64,000 nucleotides of DNA from Lytechinus variegatus (GCF_018143015.1 NC_054743.1:44736922-44800921), one strand, 5' to 3'. Numbered from the stretch's first letter, positions 22,761 through 34,835 are shown. Numbers and translations are program-made. Notes: a model not told the origin generated them from the sequence alone.

Positions 22761-22921
22761 GTCGCAGAGTATCATGAAACACCAATTTATCCAGTCAGTA
22801 GACATGACAGATCGCCTCTATCTTACGGTGATGTAATCAAAAGGACTTACTCTTCTCATATGACCAACGTACTCCTACTGAGGTCTGGTGACGTGGAGTC
22901 TAACCCGGGTCCAAATACCAA
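22761..22921 (+). CDS. NLR gene, exon with 2A ribosome-skipping motif
   Basis: A long pyrimidine tract ending CAAAAG lies before 22761, and the donor CCAA|GTAAGC lies after 22921. Phase runs from 0 to 2. The peptide ends MTNVLLLRSGDVESNPGPNT, which includes the complete 2A consensus D-V-E-x-N-P-G-P. In 2A sequences the ribosome omits the Gly-Pro bond, so translation yields two separate polypeptides. 2A motifs near the N-terminus of NLRs are reported from purple sea urchin, where the short hydrophobic leader can act as a signal sequence when skipping fails. The Met at 22860 would give just such a short leader. A start at 22704, in the intron, would add a hydrophobic segment (CCLSVLPLCYSL) and is an alternative first exon. 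Confidence 0.85.
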
Positions 22922-23283
22922 GTAAGCAAATTGAATTAACTTCCTTATTGTGACAGTGCAAAATTAAATCCTAATTCTAACATTTGATGATTATATTTTT
23001 GTACAGTCCAAAGACGCTTGACGGAAATCGAGTGCGTCGCTTAATTGCGCAATCACTACTTTTGATGACCTGTTCTGCCTCAAGCTGCAACAATCCGGCT
23101 TTTGCATCATATATATTCATTTATTGTTATTATTGATGGGTAAAAATTTATTGCATCTGTATAAAACACTTATCAATGGATATTCATAATGCGAATCGTT
23201 TCCCAAAACATAGTCTGCAAATGGACAATAAAAGTAATATGGGAGCACAATGCTGATTCATTCTCTATACAATATACCCCTAG

Positions 23284-23543
23284 GAATCTAACTGAGCACG
23301 AGTTACATCTCCTTGCTGACGGTATGGATCCATCAGACTTCAGGAAGGTGGGGTTAGCTCTAGGATTCACTGAGGCTCAACTAAGTCGGTTTGAAAGAGA
23401 TAACATTGGGAACATATTGCAAGCTACCTATAAGATGCTTTGCGAGTGGCTGAAGACAGTACTACAAGATGAAGCGAGGGAGAAACTATCCAACAAATTA
23501 AAAGACATCAAACTAGTACAACTTGCCGACAGTGTACTGAGAG
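23284..23543 (+). CDS. NLR gene, DEATH domain exon
   Basis: Acceptor CCCCTAG before 23284, donor GAGAG|GTGATT after 23543, phase 2 to phase 1; both phases agree with the neighbouring exons. About 86 residues form a typical six-helix DEATH fold: LTEHELHLLADGM, DFRKVGLALGFTEAQLSRFE, then MLCEWLKTVLQDEAREKL and the last helix LVQLADSVLRG. The W-x-x-L helix and the GFTEAQLSRFE segment are the usual markers. DEATH domains recruit adaptors by like-with-like binding in inflammatory and apoptotic signalling. In this gene it is the first domain after the 2A cleavage point. Confidence 0.88.
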
Positions 23544-24023
23544 GTGATTAACATCACCTATCCCACTGCTATGTAGAGAAAACATAATGATAATGTTATA
23601 TAAATGAAAATATTAACAATGAGTTGTTGAATAATGATGCTCGAAATCATAAGGTCGATTATGATAATGAATGATAAGTAATTGTAATTTATATTTACAA
23701 AATAACAATTAAAATAGGTAAATGAAAATGCTAATGACGATATTGATAATAACAAAGTGTTCATCAATATCAAATATAATGATAAAAAATGATCACAAGA
23801 GACTGAAGGCTTTTCTTGTTTTTCTTGCCGTCAGAAAGAAGTGGAAAACGCAAATGATTTTAAAATTTACATGAATATTCCCAAAATATGCTAAAAACAG
23901 CAGAAAGAAAACAGAAATACTATTAATAAATAAAACAGAATATGAACTAAAGGTAGGGTATACATATTTAATTGAATTTTATCAATTTGTCTTAAAGACA
24001 TGTTATTTTCTATCTTATCACAG

Positions 24024-25612
24024 GTCAGGTTGGTGATCACATACCATCACTGACAGAAGAGGAATTCAAGAATGTCATCAAAGCGGTCAAAGAACATTAT
24101 TCGATTTACCACTGCCAGATCCAAGCAGATCCACTGAACAGCGGCGTTCTATTTAAATTTGATGAGATCTTCACCAACTTAGTGTTATTGGAAGAAAATA
24201 AGAGGACGGCAACTAAGGCACCGATACTCTACGCTGATCTGCTCAAGACTAAAGTCAACGGAGTTCTTCCTAAACGGTTGCTGGTTGAAGGTGAAGGAGG
24301 TGTTGGGAAGACAACCCTTTGTGCAAAGATTGCTTGGGACTGGATTCATGGAGCAGGCTACCAAGAGTTCAAATTGGTACTACTCGTCCTCCTTCGTGAA
24401 GCAAGAAGTAAGACTATTGGAGAGATAATAAAGTCTTACCTCCCAGACGACATTGAGGTTACAGCCATGCAACTAAACAAGCATATCTTCTCCCACCAGA
24501 AAGACGTCTTTCTTGTTCTGGATGGCCTAGACGAGTTAGCTGGCGATCTAAACAACCCTCACCAATTCTTCTTGATCATCCTTAATCGGCTGTTCAAGTC
24601 AGGGAGAGTGATGATTACATCAAGGAGATGGAAATCAGATGAGATACGGAAGATTAGTGAGCTTAGAAAGCTCTATGCTTTCATTGAGGTCAATGGTTTT
24701 TCTGTTAACAATCTGTCTACCTACATCACTAAGTTCTTTCATCCAGACACAACTTCTGCTGAAGACTTGAGTCGATTCATTTCAGACAACGATGTGATCG
24801 GAGAGAACATGGCCCCGTTCCCGATATACACAGCAATGCTGTGCATCATGTGGAAAGACTTCGACGGCGAACGCCGTAAAGCAATGTACAAGTTTCAAAC
24901 GTTCTCCCAACTGTTTGATGAGATGATCAATTTTTTAGTCGATCATTATCTTTCTAAGCTCAATTTGTCTGCAAGTAATATTGGTAGAGAAATGGATAGG
25001 AAACGGGAGGATATTCTTCGTCACCTATCCAATATCGGTTGCCTTGCTTTGCAGGGGCTCTATGAAAGAAGACTAGTGTTCACTGAAGAATTTCAGACAT
25101 TGCCGGGTTCTGTGGATACAGGTTGCCATGTCGGAGTACTCACCAAACAAACACAAGCCCCTTCGTTGAGAGAGAGAAGAAACCATTCTCATTCTTCAGT
25201 CTCATCTGTCCAGTTCCCTCATAAGCTGTTTCAAGAGTATCTAGCAGGAATGTATCTGACATCTCTTCACAATTCAGACAGAAGGGAGTACGACAGGTTG
25301 ATGAAGGATATAGTCAGAAAATCGAAAGAATTCCGGGAGCTTCTTTACTTCACATCGGCCCAGCAGAAGGAGGTCGGATTGGATATCATAACTCGTCTCA
25401 TACCACCAACGTCAACACGACAAATGTTATATAGGCTTAACGACGATGACTTCATTGTTGATGTAGCATATGAGAGTCAAGACCAAACAGTGGCCAAAGC
25501 TGTGGCAAATTATCTATCGACTTCATCCAGCAAGACAATCAAAATCGCTAATGATATGGTGGCGCACACGGTATCTGGACATATCTTCATCATGAATCAT
25601 GATCGTGAAGTG
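24024..25612 (+). CDS. NLR gene, NACHT NTPase exon
   Basis: Acceptor ATCTTATCACAG before 24024 and donor GAAGTG|GTAAGA after 25612; phase 1 to phase 0. One large exon of about 530 residues, normal for NLRs. The Walker A loop GEGGVGKTTL is at 24290-24319 and Walker B LVLDGLDEL at about 24513-24539. Sensor-1-like MITSRRW follows, then the winged-helix part with FPIYTAMLCIMW and the family motif FPHKLFQEYLAGMYL. The end (AKAVANYLSTSSSKTIKI) leads towards the LRR region. It binds ATP and drives oligomerisation of the receptor in the cytoplasm. No stops or frameshifts, so the gene looks functional. Confidence 0.93.
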
Positions 25613-25904
25613 GTAAGAAAATTTTCAAAGCAATGCATACTGGAACAGTAGAAGTCCAATTTCAACAGGTTCAAGTGGTTACACCTTTTTTTCGAAAATC
25701 TTACTTTTAATAGGTCTAAATTTTGGTAGATTTTCACGCTGTCAAAAGGATAACGTCAATATGTTCTAAAGGGCGAGAAAAGAGGTAATGGCCAAAAATA
25801 AGATAAACCATAATAAAATAGGGAAAAAAATATTGGTTAAGGTTTGAGAACAAGCTATCAAAAAAAATTCTTAGAATATTTTTCGTCATTACGTCACCGT
25901 CATG
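25613..25904 (+). other. Start of the long NLR intron
   Basis: From the donor after the NACHT exon. AT-rich, no coding signal. The intron runs to 49635 if the exon at 49636 is the next one. Confidence 0.6.
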
Positions 25905-25907
25905 AGA

Positions 25908-26270
25908 GAGCGGTGTTGGCTCAGTCGGTAACGCGTCTGCCTGTCGAACCAAAGTTCGTTGGTTTGAGTCCACTCCGGGCGGATGACTGAAGCCAGTGCG
26001 TTGTGTGTAAACGTCTCTCCCATGTTTCAAAGATGCAGCCTATGTTACAATGGAAAACACTCCGTCCCCGTGTAGAGGAGAGTCACCACCTTTGCACGTT
26101 AAGAACCCACTGCACTATTCGTGTAAGAGTAGGTGGAAATCCCAGTGTAGTGGTCCACCTGCATTCCCCCAATCAGTTATATCGGGAGGAGAGACCTGCA
26201 AGTCATAGTGATTCAGTTCGCTTTTCGCCTCCTAGGCACAGGTGACGCCAAACAAATAATAATAATTATG
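25908..26270 (+). mobile_element. tRNA-derived SINE
   Basis: The head starts GCGGTGTTGGCTCAGTCGGT and holds an A box (TGGCTCAGTCGG) and a B box (GGTTTGAGTCC) with tRNA-like spacing. The body has a GCACGTTAAGAACCCACTGC block seen in many animal SINEs, and the 3' end is an AAT-rich tail (AATAATAATAATT). It is a pol III retroposon, not a working tRNA, as no acceptor stem closes. It lies in sense orientation in the NLR intron. Confidence 0.85.
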
Positions 26271-27292
26271 TGAGCAGCTTTCTATGTATCATGGGGGTGG
26301 GGGTGATACAGGGGTTCAAACTCCCTTAGGTTTTTTTTTCTAAATACCACCCCTCCCCTTAAATGTTGTTGAAGACCGTTTTTTATTTTGTTTTTGATTA
26401 ACAAAAAGACGCAAAAATTGTGGTGAAGAACTTTTTTTATAAATTTGGTTGTCAACATATCATTGGACTTGAACTCCCCTCGCCCATTTAAAAATCATAG
26501 GCTACTGCAATAAAATGTCATTTAAACAAGTAATACGGAAAAAAGTTCATGAAAATAGTTATCATGAACCAACTAAACATTGATATGCATGCATATAAAC
26601 ATTACATTACATACCAAACATACCATAACATAACAAGTGGTAGCTCTTGTATGTGGCATCCCGAATCCAATTTTTTTTTTAATTTCTTATTTGTGGATTA
26701 ATTTCTTTTTTCTCAAACCTTTTGCATAATTCAAATATTTTTTTTTCTGGTAGTGGTACTTTTCAACAATTTTTTCGTCAGAGTAAACTTCCCCATCAAT
26801 AACTAGTAATGGGAGCTTAGAAAAAATACTTGTTTTTATTTGAAGGCCCTAAACCTAAAGTGCCTTTCATGCCCCACCCATTTATCTTTTTTATTACAAA
26901 CCGGGCAGACTAGCTGTATATCTGGAAAAAAATAGGAACTCTACTAAAGGGCTTGAACATTTCCCCGAATCCATGTATCTCTTAGTTTAAATTAGTCATG
27001 ATGGGAACTACATGTAGCCCTTTTTGGACTAGCTACTTTCCCCAAAGCCCTACACAGAGATAGATTTGCACCCCCCCCCCCCTCCCGGTCTACTTCGGTA
27101 CCAAGGCAGGAGCGGATTTTGCTTTTGCAGATAGGGGAGGGAGGGGGACCCCTTTTTCACCCATGTTGTCCCCTATCAGCCGCTTAAAATTTATTTCTAA
27201 TAATCTTGTTTGAATGGGTACACCTATGCGTCACCCTGTAGCTTTGCAAATATAAAACAACATAAATATATTAACATTTCATAAGACTTATT
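26271..27292. other. Intronic, no gene; old repeat at right
   Basis: Homopolymer-rich noncoding DNA (T runs at 26330 and 26670, a C run at 27069). From about 27107 (AGGAGCGGATTTTGCTTTTG) it resembles 2700-2880 and 51230-51360, apparently the left part of an old element split by the hAT-like insertion at 27301. Confidence 0.45.
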
Positions 27293-27300
27293 GCGATAGT

Positions 27301-28798
27301 CAGTGGCGTACCGTGGGTCACGGCATTGGGGGGGGGGCACCAGCAAAAATTTCGGGTCACTTAGGGAGCGCGCGAAGCGCGCTCAGTTGTCAGGTATACT
27401 GACCTAATAGAGATTTTTTAAGGACATGCAGTGCCATCAAACGAATATGTATCTCACTGATTAAATAATGCGAGCGCGAAGCGCGAGCTGAAAATTTTTG
27501 ATATTGAGGGCTAAAAATTGACATTATAAGCAAATTGTAATCATGATACTTAACTGTCTCGTTAAACAAACAATGCGAGCGCGAGCTAAAATTTTTGTAT
27601 ATACTGACTCTAAACAAGGAAATTTTAAGGATTATATTTTAGAATCCATTAAGAGTATAAATATCTCACCATAGTCATCTAATGCTAGTGCCATCCTTTG
27701 CTGATTTTGTTAGAATTACATCTAAACACAGTCATGAAGCACCTTTTGTAGTCATGTAATCATGATTATCATACGTATCTTACTAATCAAATACTACAAG
27801 CGCAAAAGCGCGAGCTGAACATTTAGGAAATATAGACCTGAAGAGGGGCATTCTAAGGGTTGTTTGTAGGAATTCTCTAAGACCCTACGTATTTGACTAA
27901 CCAAATGATGCGAGCGCGAAGCGCGAGCTGAAATTTTTGTATATATTGACCCCAAAACATGGATATTTTAAGGACTATAGTTACGAATCCATTAAGTCAG
28001 AGTATACATATCTCACCATAGTCATATAATGCGAGTGCCAAGCGCTTGCTGATTTTGTTAGAATTACATCTAAACACATGGAGCACTTTTTGAAGTCATT
28101 GTAAATTTTGTAATCATGATTATCATACGCATCTCACTAATGAAATACTGCGAGCGCGAAGCGCGAGCTGAAAATCTAGGAAATTCAGACATGAAGAGGG
28201 GCATTCCAAGGCTTGTTTGTAGGAATTCACTAAGACCCCACGTATTTCACTAACCAAATGATGCGAGCGCGAAGCGCGAGCTAAAATTTTTTGATATTCA
28301 GATCAGAAAAATTGACATTTTAAGGACTGATTTTAGGAGTTCATGAAGAGCAGAAATCTCACCAATCCACTAATGCGAACGTTAGCACGGACAGGAAATG
28401 TTTTATATTAAGACCTTAAAATAGGGCAATAACTTTCAGTAGTCATGAAAAAGAAGAATATATCACTACTTAAAACAATAATAACTCTAATTGCGAGGAA
28501 ATGTATTATTTTGTTGTATATTGATTTGAAAACGGGAGGCTTTATTAGTACAGCAGTTTTATATGTCTCGTTAAAAAGTCTATGCGAGCACCAGGAACAA
28601 TGAAGACACAATTAAGCAAATAATGTTTCATAAAGTTGTGAAAATGCTTCTTATGTTATATAACATAATATAACACTATGATAAACAACAATTTCTTCTT
28701 TCCCCTACTACGTTTCTTTTCCCTTTTCCCTCTTTTTTTTGGGGGGGGCAGCCGATGGGGGGGGGGCACGTGCCCCCCCCCCCGTAGTTACGCCACTG
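27301..28798. mobile_element. hAT-like non-autonomous transposon 1
   Basis: The ends are CAGTGGCGTA and its reverse complement TACGCCACTG, flanked by a perfect 8-bp duplication GCGATAGT (27293-27300 and 28799-28806), the hAT hallmark. Next to the ends lie G-rich and C-rich runs. The body is made of degenerate modules about 110 bp long, each centred on GCGAGCGCGAAGCGCGAGC or the variant GCGAGTGCCAAGCGCTTGC. No transposase. It lies in the NLR intron. Confidence 0.88.
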
Positions 28799-28806
28799 GC
28801 GATAGT

Positions 28807-29738
28807 GCAAGCTCGAAGCGCGAACTACATATCTCTTTTTAATGCATGTATTTTGTCCCGAAAGTCGAACAATTTCAGCATTGTTTGCGATCCAAAAACA
28901 AGATGCGTATGTAACTTAAATTACACCGAACAGTTTTTAATATAAGTTCTGGCATTATAGTAAATTAATTCTTTTTAAGGACTCTTTGCAGTAAGCCATG
29001 AATCAAATCAAATATACAATAAAATAGTGCGACCGTGATGCGTTATATGACAGTATTGTTTATATTTCGACCTACAAAGGGGACATTTAAAACTCTTTTT
29101 GCAGTCAGAAACAGCATAGGCATATATCTAAAAATAAATAAGAAAATGATGCGAGCGGTACATGTAAGTATAAGATTTTCACCTAAAACCTACGTATTTT
29201 AATAAACAAACGCGTCCTAGATTTAGACACAGAATCATGGCATTCAAAATATTTTTTTTCATGAAAATCAATAATGCAAGCGCAAAGTGCGAGCTTAAAA
29301 TATTTGTTATTCCGATGTGAAAAGGGTCAGCACTGTGTAGGAAAATTTTAAAGTGGACATGGATTGCATTTAATAAATGATGCATGCGCAAAGTGCGAGC
29401 TGATGTTTATTCTATATTTATTTTTACCTAGCACTGGGATATTTAATGTACATTTAATTAAATGAAAAAAAAAATCTTCCTACTTCCCTTCCCAAGCGCC
29501 ATTTTGAAATAGGAACAATTCAATTATCATGAATTCATGAAAATCTTATTTATTACTCTAATAGCTTAATGAGAGCGAAATGTGTTGATTTTAACATCAA
29601 ATGAACTTTGAAAAAAATCTTTGAAGATTATCTCTATATCATCGATTCATAATCATTAATCATTATTTATGGCAGTGCCTGCATGGTTTTGGAGAACAAG
29701 AAAGTCAAACCAAAATGTGGAGGCCAAAATGTATATGC
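28807..29738. mobile_element. Older relative of the same hAT-like family
   Basis: More diverged modules (GCAAGCTCGAAGCGCGAACT at the left edge, GCAAGCGCAAAGTGCGAGCT at about 29277, and CATGCGCAAAGTGCGAGC) with the same ~110-bp spacing to about 29600. Together with 27107-27292 it appears to be an old element into which transposon 1 jumped. Confidence 0.5.
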
Positions 29739-29746
29739 GACATCGT

Positions 29747-30918
29747 CAGTGGCGTACCGTGGGTCATGGCATAGGGGGGGGGGGCACTAGCAAAAATTTT
29801 GAGTCACTAGTGAGCGCGCGAAGCGCGCCCAGTTGCCAGGTATACTGACCTAATAGAGTCACTTTAAGGACATTGCCATTAAACGGATATGTATTTCATT
29901 GGTCAAATAATGCGAGCGCGAATCGCGAGCTTAAATTTTTTTATATTTAGACCTAAAAGGGGACACTATAATTAATCTTTTGTAATCATGATACGTACCT
30001 GTCTCACCAAATAATGCGAGCGCGAAGCGCGAGCTGAAATTTTTGTAAATATTGACCCGAAACAGGAAGATTTTAAGTACTATATTTTAGGAATCCATAA
30101 GAGTATACACATCTCACCATAGTCATCTAATGCGAGTGCCAATAAGCGCTTGCTGATTTTGTTAGAATTACATCTAAACATGCACATAATGCACTTGTAA
30201 TCATGATTAGCATACCCATCTCACTAATCAAATCTTGCGAGCGCGAAGCGCGAGCTAAAAATTTAGGAAATTCAGACCCGAATAGAGGGGCATTGTTTGT
30301 AGGAATTCACGAAGACCATACGTAGTTCGCTTACCATATGATCCGAGCGCGAAGCGCGAGCTGAAATTTTTTGATATTCAGATCAGAAAAAGGGACATTT
30401 TAAGGACTGATTCTAGGAATTCATGGAGAGCAGACATATTTCACCAATCCACTACTGCGAAGGAAATGTTTTTTATTAAGACCTTAAAATGGGGCAATCA
30501 CTTTAAGTAGTCTTGAAAAAGAAGCATACTATTGTACATAAAACAATAATCACTCGAAGTGCGAGGAAATATATTTGGCAGTATGTTGTATATTGACTTG
30601 AAAACGGGAGGATTTAGTATTACAGGGTTATCATGGTTATATATCTCGTTAAACAGACAATGCGAGCACCAGGAACAATGAAGACATAGGACCTGAGCAA
30701 ATTATGTTTCGTAAAGTTATGAAAAAAATGTTTCTTATGTAATATAACATAACATAATTACGATATAATATAACATTATAATGAACAATAATATCTTTTT
30801 CCCACTACGTTTATCTTCCTTTCTCCCTCTTTTTCTCCTTTTCCCCGTTTTTTTTGTCAGCCGATGGGGGGGGGGGGCACGTGCCCCCCCATGCCCCCCC
30901 CCCGTAGTTACGCCACTG
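29747..30918. mobile_element. hAT-like non-autonomous transposon 2
   Basis: CAGTGGCGTA...TACGCCACTG ends with a perfect 8-bp duplication GACATCGT (29739-29746 and 30919-30926). The order of modules and of their variants matches transposon 1, but about 320 bp are missing, so they are sister copies of one subfamily with internal deletion. The right end holds a GGGGGGCACGTGCCCCCC palindrome. No coding capacity. Confidence 0.88.
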
Positions 30919-30926
30919 GACATCGT

Positions 30927-32091
30927 AGACTCCAAAGTCAAAGAGGTCATCTGGTGACCGAAGAGTCTTGTGTCATCGTTCATTTTACAAATATAGTTGC
31001 CATGCTTTGTTGATACACCCTTTACAGTGGTCGCCTTCTTTGTCACATGGATATACCCAAATAAAACTCACGTCAAACTTGTGCCATTCAGTATGATATT
31101 ATTTACAATTTATTTCAGCATAATTTTGTTGGTATACAATTAGAAATAAAAATGGTTACTTTCTGATAAAATTCAAGACCCCCAAAATACAATGTAGACT
31201 CTAAAAATATATCACCTATTCGACTTCAAATTTACCTTGTCTCGAGACACCCAAACCTGATACATATTTTTACAACTGAATGTACGTTTGATCGACCTGT
31301 TTCAAAGTTTCATTTGTCTATCTTCAACATATCATAAAAAAAATGTTTTGTTTTTCAGTATTACCACTCACTCTAACTTTGAAGGATCCTGTACTGATCC
31401 ACACATAACTTTAATCACATTCAAATGTAATACAACCAATATAACACTCATAAGTTTCTCGACTCTTTGTTCTAATCACAGATCAATATAAAACATTTCA
31501 TTTTCAAACAACACTGCGAACTCTATGCAGTTTACCGTTTCACCAAGAAAATCATAATTTCAAATATAATCTCAAATTCACTGTTATCATCAGAGTTTTC
31601 TCAGTGTCGTCTTTTCCTCTTAACCATCGTTTGCCTCATCTCAACACTAACATCAACTGTAAGGATCCTTCTATTGATTCATCCACGAACACAAAATGGT
31701 GTCTACCAAACCTAATGGAAAACTACTGCACACACACCCTTGTCCTAAACTATCCCAAGCAGCTGGTCAAAAGGAATGGATCCTGCCTGGGACAAAAGGG
31801 ACCTATTCAAGCACGGCATGGAAAATCCACTGCCCTGGACAAAGTAACTATTTTAATTAGCTATGGTCATCGATGGCAACCTAAATCAAAGAAGCTCTGC
31901 TCATTGAAGAATTAAATGAAATTCCTGCCTCTCTGCATCCTGGCTAGATTACAAGATTAGGTTAAATATTTTGGCTAAAAAAAGACAAATGAATAAATAA
32001 AATACAATGTATTTTCAATGTGACATTCTTTGCTGCCATGAGGATGAAAGACAAGAGTACTAGTATGTCAAGATTTGCATTTTGGTGCAAA
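30927..32091. other. Intronic, no gene recognised
   Basis: About 31280-31990 is more complex and has an open frame at 31604-31915, but no splice support, domain or repeat family that I recognise. Confidence 0.4.
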
Positions 32092-32408
32092 CGTACAAGT
32101 CACCATCATAGAGATGTATATTATTGACACTAGAGTAATCGCTCGCATTGACGCGCGCGTAATGCGGCTGTGTTTCCATGTATTGCGCAGCCGCCATCTT
32201 AAAGAGGTCAAGAGCGCGGATTTATAACACACGGCTCTATGGGAGAATATCACATATTTCACTTTTTTACATTATATTTTCAATTTAATGCTGTATGCAA
32301 CGTTAAAATCACAAGGCGAAACATTTTTATGTTAAAATATATTATAACCATGCATATTTTATAAAGGAGATGGACTGAACGTCCAGAAAACGGGGGAAAA
32401 ACGACGAG

Positions 32409-32976
32409 GTCGACTCCCGGAGGGGCCACTTACATTGACGAGTGGATACCATGCGCGACCAAAAAAACACGTAAAAAGGATGTCTTTTTCACGATAGGGC
32501 ACGTTACGTACGTAACGTGATAAGGGTGTCAAAAACACAAAAATAATGAAAAAAGGGTATATATTTCGCTAGGAAAATTACGTGTTTAGGGTCGAATTTG
32601 CGGGGATGATAAAATAAAATTCAAATGTTTTATAAAGGATGTCCTTTTTGCCCCAACACTTCGTGTTTAGAGTCCGATTTGCGCGAGGTGTAGAAGATGG
32701 AGTCGTACTAAATCAAATAAAGTAAAGCCGATCGACGACCGCGAGGACCCGTAACAATTAAACATTCCTGTACTTGTTTAGGGGTTCATTTCAGGGAATA
32801 TTTGCCAAGAGTATCGTTTTGTTTCCAATACTTGTTAAGGGTAGGGTTTCACACGCCAATACTTGTTAAGGGGTGCATTTTCAGAATATGGAAATTACGT
32901 GTTTAGGGTGCTTTTCGAGACCCCATGGTCGCGCATGGTATCCACTTGTGAATGGAAGTGGCCCCCGGGGGTCGAC
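32409..32976. mobile_element. Nested TIR element with GTTTAGGG-type repeats
   Basis: The termini pair over about 50 bp with mismatches: GTCGACTCCCGGAGGGGCCA at left, then AGTGGATACCATGCGCGACC, and the reverse complement at 32920-32976. The interior repeats (A)CTTGTTTAGGGG-like motifs at least six times (32580, 32660, 32775, 32835, 32865, 32895). No ORF. Confidence 0.7.
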
Positions 32977-33039
32977 TAGTAGTTATTCAATATATAAGCC
33001 ATCATATAGCATATACCGTGACAAGGGTGTCAGATAAGG

Positions 33040-33680
33040 TCAACTTAACACTTTAGAGTGTTCATATGTTCTCATTATTTGGTGCTCATTTGACACTCAG
33101 TGTTCAAGCAATATACTGTGTTGAAACAACACTTAGAGTGTAAACTAAACACCAAATACTCAGAAGTGTTGAAACAACACCGTAACAGGTGTTGGATAGA
33201 AATGCTTTAACAAAAATTATTGTTGAAGTTACACTTCACTGGAGTAACTCAACACTGTCTGCTGTTGGGGTATATATATATATATATATAAAATACCGTA
33301 GTGTTAAGCTACACCGTCAGGCTGCAGGTGTTGAAGAACTTGAAATCGGACACCAAATGGTGTGAATCCGAACCGTGAAACAACACCAAAGCTGGTGTTG
33401 GTATTTTTTTTACACCAATGGGTGATTTAAACTTTCGTTTAAATTTTCGTTTCTGCAGGTGTTCGAGGGTGTCAAATGAACACCAAATGGTGTCAACTTC
33501 ATAACATTCTCCGACTCGTGTTCAAATCGAACACCAAGACTGGTGTTGATATATTTTAACATCCTAAATGTTGGTAATCTTAACACCAGTGGCAGTGTAG
33601 CTCCAACACCAGATGGTGTGGTCCTTTATTGATTGGGCTGTTAGATCTAACACCCGTGGTGTTAAATATAACTATAACGT
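33040..33680. mobile_element. ACACC/GGTGT hairpin-rich repeat element
   Basis: Dozens of short complementary words (AACACCAAATGGTGT, CAACACCAAAGCTGGTGTTG, AACACCAGATGGTGT) spaced irregularly, so both strands can form many small hairpins. A short (TA)n run lies at about 33271-33290. No frame, no clear ends. Confidence 0.6.
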
Positions 33681-34059
33681 CGCATAGACTCCAATATTAT
33701 ATTTAGTGGGATTATCAGTGATTCACCGTATGATTTCTACTTTGATTTCCTCAAAATTAACTGAAAGGAGGGGAAACTTCAGACCAAGCCCTGATCTACA
33801 TCATAGGTAATGCACGTACAGCAACCTATTTTTTGCCCTCTTTAAGATGGCGGCCGCCCCGAACGCGCGTTTCCGTTTTACACCCTGGCGAAGGCATTTT
33901 CCGGAAAAGTAGCCAAAAAGCGACTAGTCTACGTCTACGTTTGTTCACATTATCAGCTGGGCGCGCGATCCAAAGTCCGCACCGAAGTTATCCGCAGCTG
34001 AGCTTCTTTCCAGGTTCAATACGAATGTTTGCCTTGATCATTTGCCTTGCCGATTTGCT

Positions 34060-34835
34060 GATGTCTGTCTTTCTATCTGTCTGTATATCTATCTCTCAAT
34101 TTCTATCTCTATCTATGTAACTGCAGTATCTATCTATCTAATAATCTTCTCTGTCTCTCTCATTCTTTATCTAACATCTATCTATCTCAAATTCTCTATC
34201 TCTCTCTATCTATCCATCCATCTGTCTGTCTTTCTCTATTTCTCTCTCTCTCGACCTACCTACCTTTGTAACTACAGTATCTATCTGTTAATTTGTCGCT
34301 CTTCTCTCTCATTCTTGATCTATCTGACATCTATCTATCTCTCAAATTCTCTATCTATCTCTCTATCCATCTATCTATCCATCTGTCTGTCTTTCTCTAT
34401 TTCTCTCTATCTATTTATCTATTTTTAACTGGAGTATCTATCTATCTGTTAATTTGTCTATATTCTCTGTCTCTCTCATTCTTTATCTTTCTATCTATCT
34501 AACATCTATCTATATCTCTCTCCTTCTCCAGCATCTGTCTGTCTTTTTTCTCTCTTTCTCTTTGTCCGTCCATATTTCTATCTACAACATCTCTCTCTCT
34601 CTATCTATCTATCCTTCTCTCTCTCTTTCTCTCTCTCCCCCCCCCTCTCCCTCTATATATCGACCTCTCTGTCTCTCCCCCTCTCTCTATCTATCCATCC
34701 ATCTCTCCCTATTTCTCTCTCTTTCTATCTATCCACCTCTGTCTCTCTCTCTCTTTCTCTATTTCTATCTATCTATCTGTCTATCTTGTCTCTATCTATT
34801 TATCAGTCTTCTATATCTATCTTTCGGCAGCTTCT
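34060..34835. repeat. Long CTAT/CTCT compound microsatellite
   Basis: About 780 bp of pyrimidine-rich CTAT, CTGT and CTCT repeats, with four imperfect internal copies of a ~160-bp unit (AACTACAGTATCTATCTGTT-type phrases at about 34120, 34270 and 34430). The long frames on this stretch are artefacts of the repeat. Confidence 0.92.

Noticed and set aside
25908-26000. tRNA gene
   Set aside because: A and B boxes are present, but the acceptor stem does not close and a SINE body and tail follow.
31604-31915. 103-codon frame in the NLR intron
   Set aside because: No splice signals in the right phase for the NLR and no recognisable similarity to its repeats.
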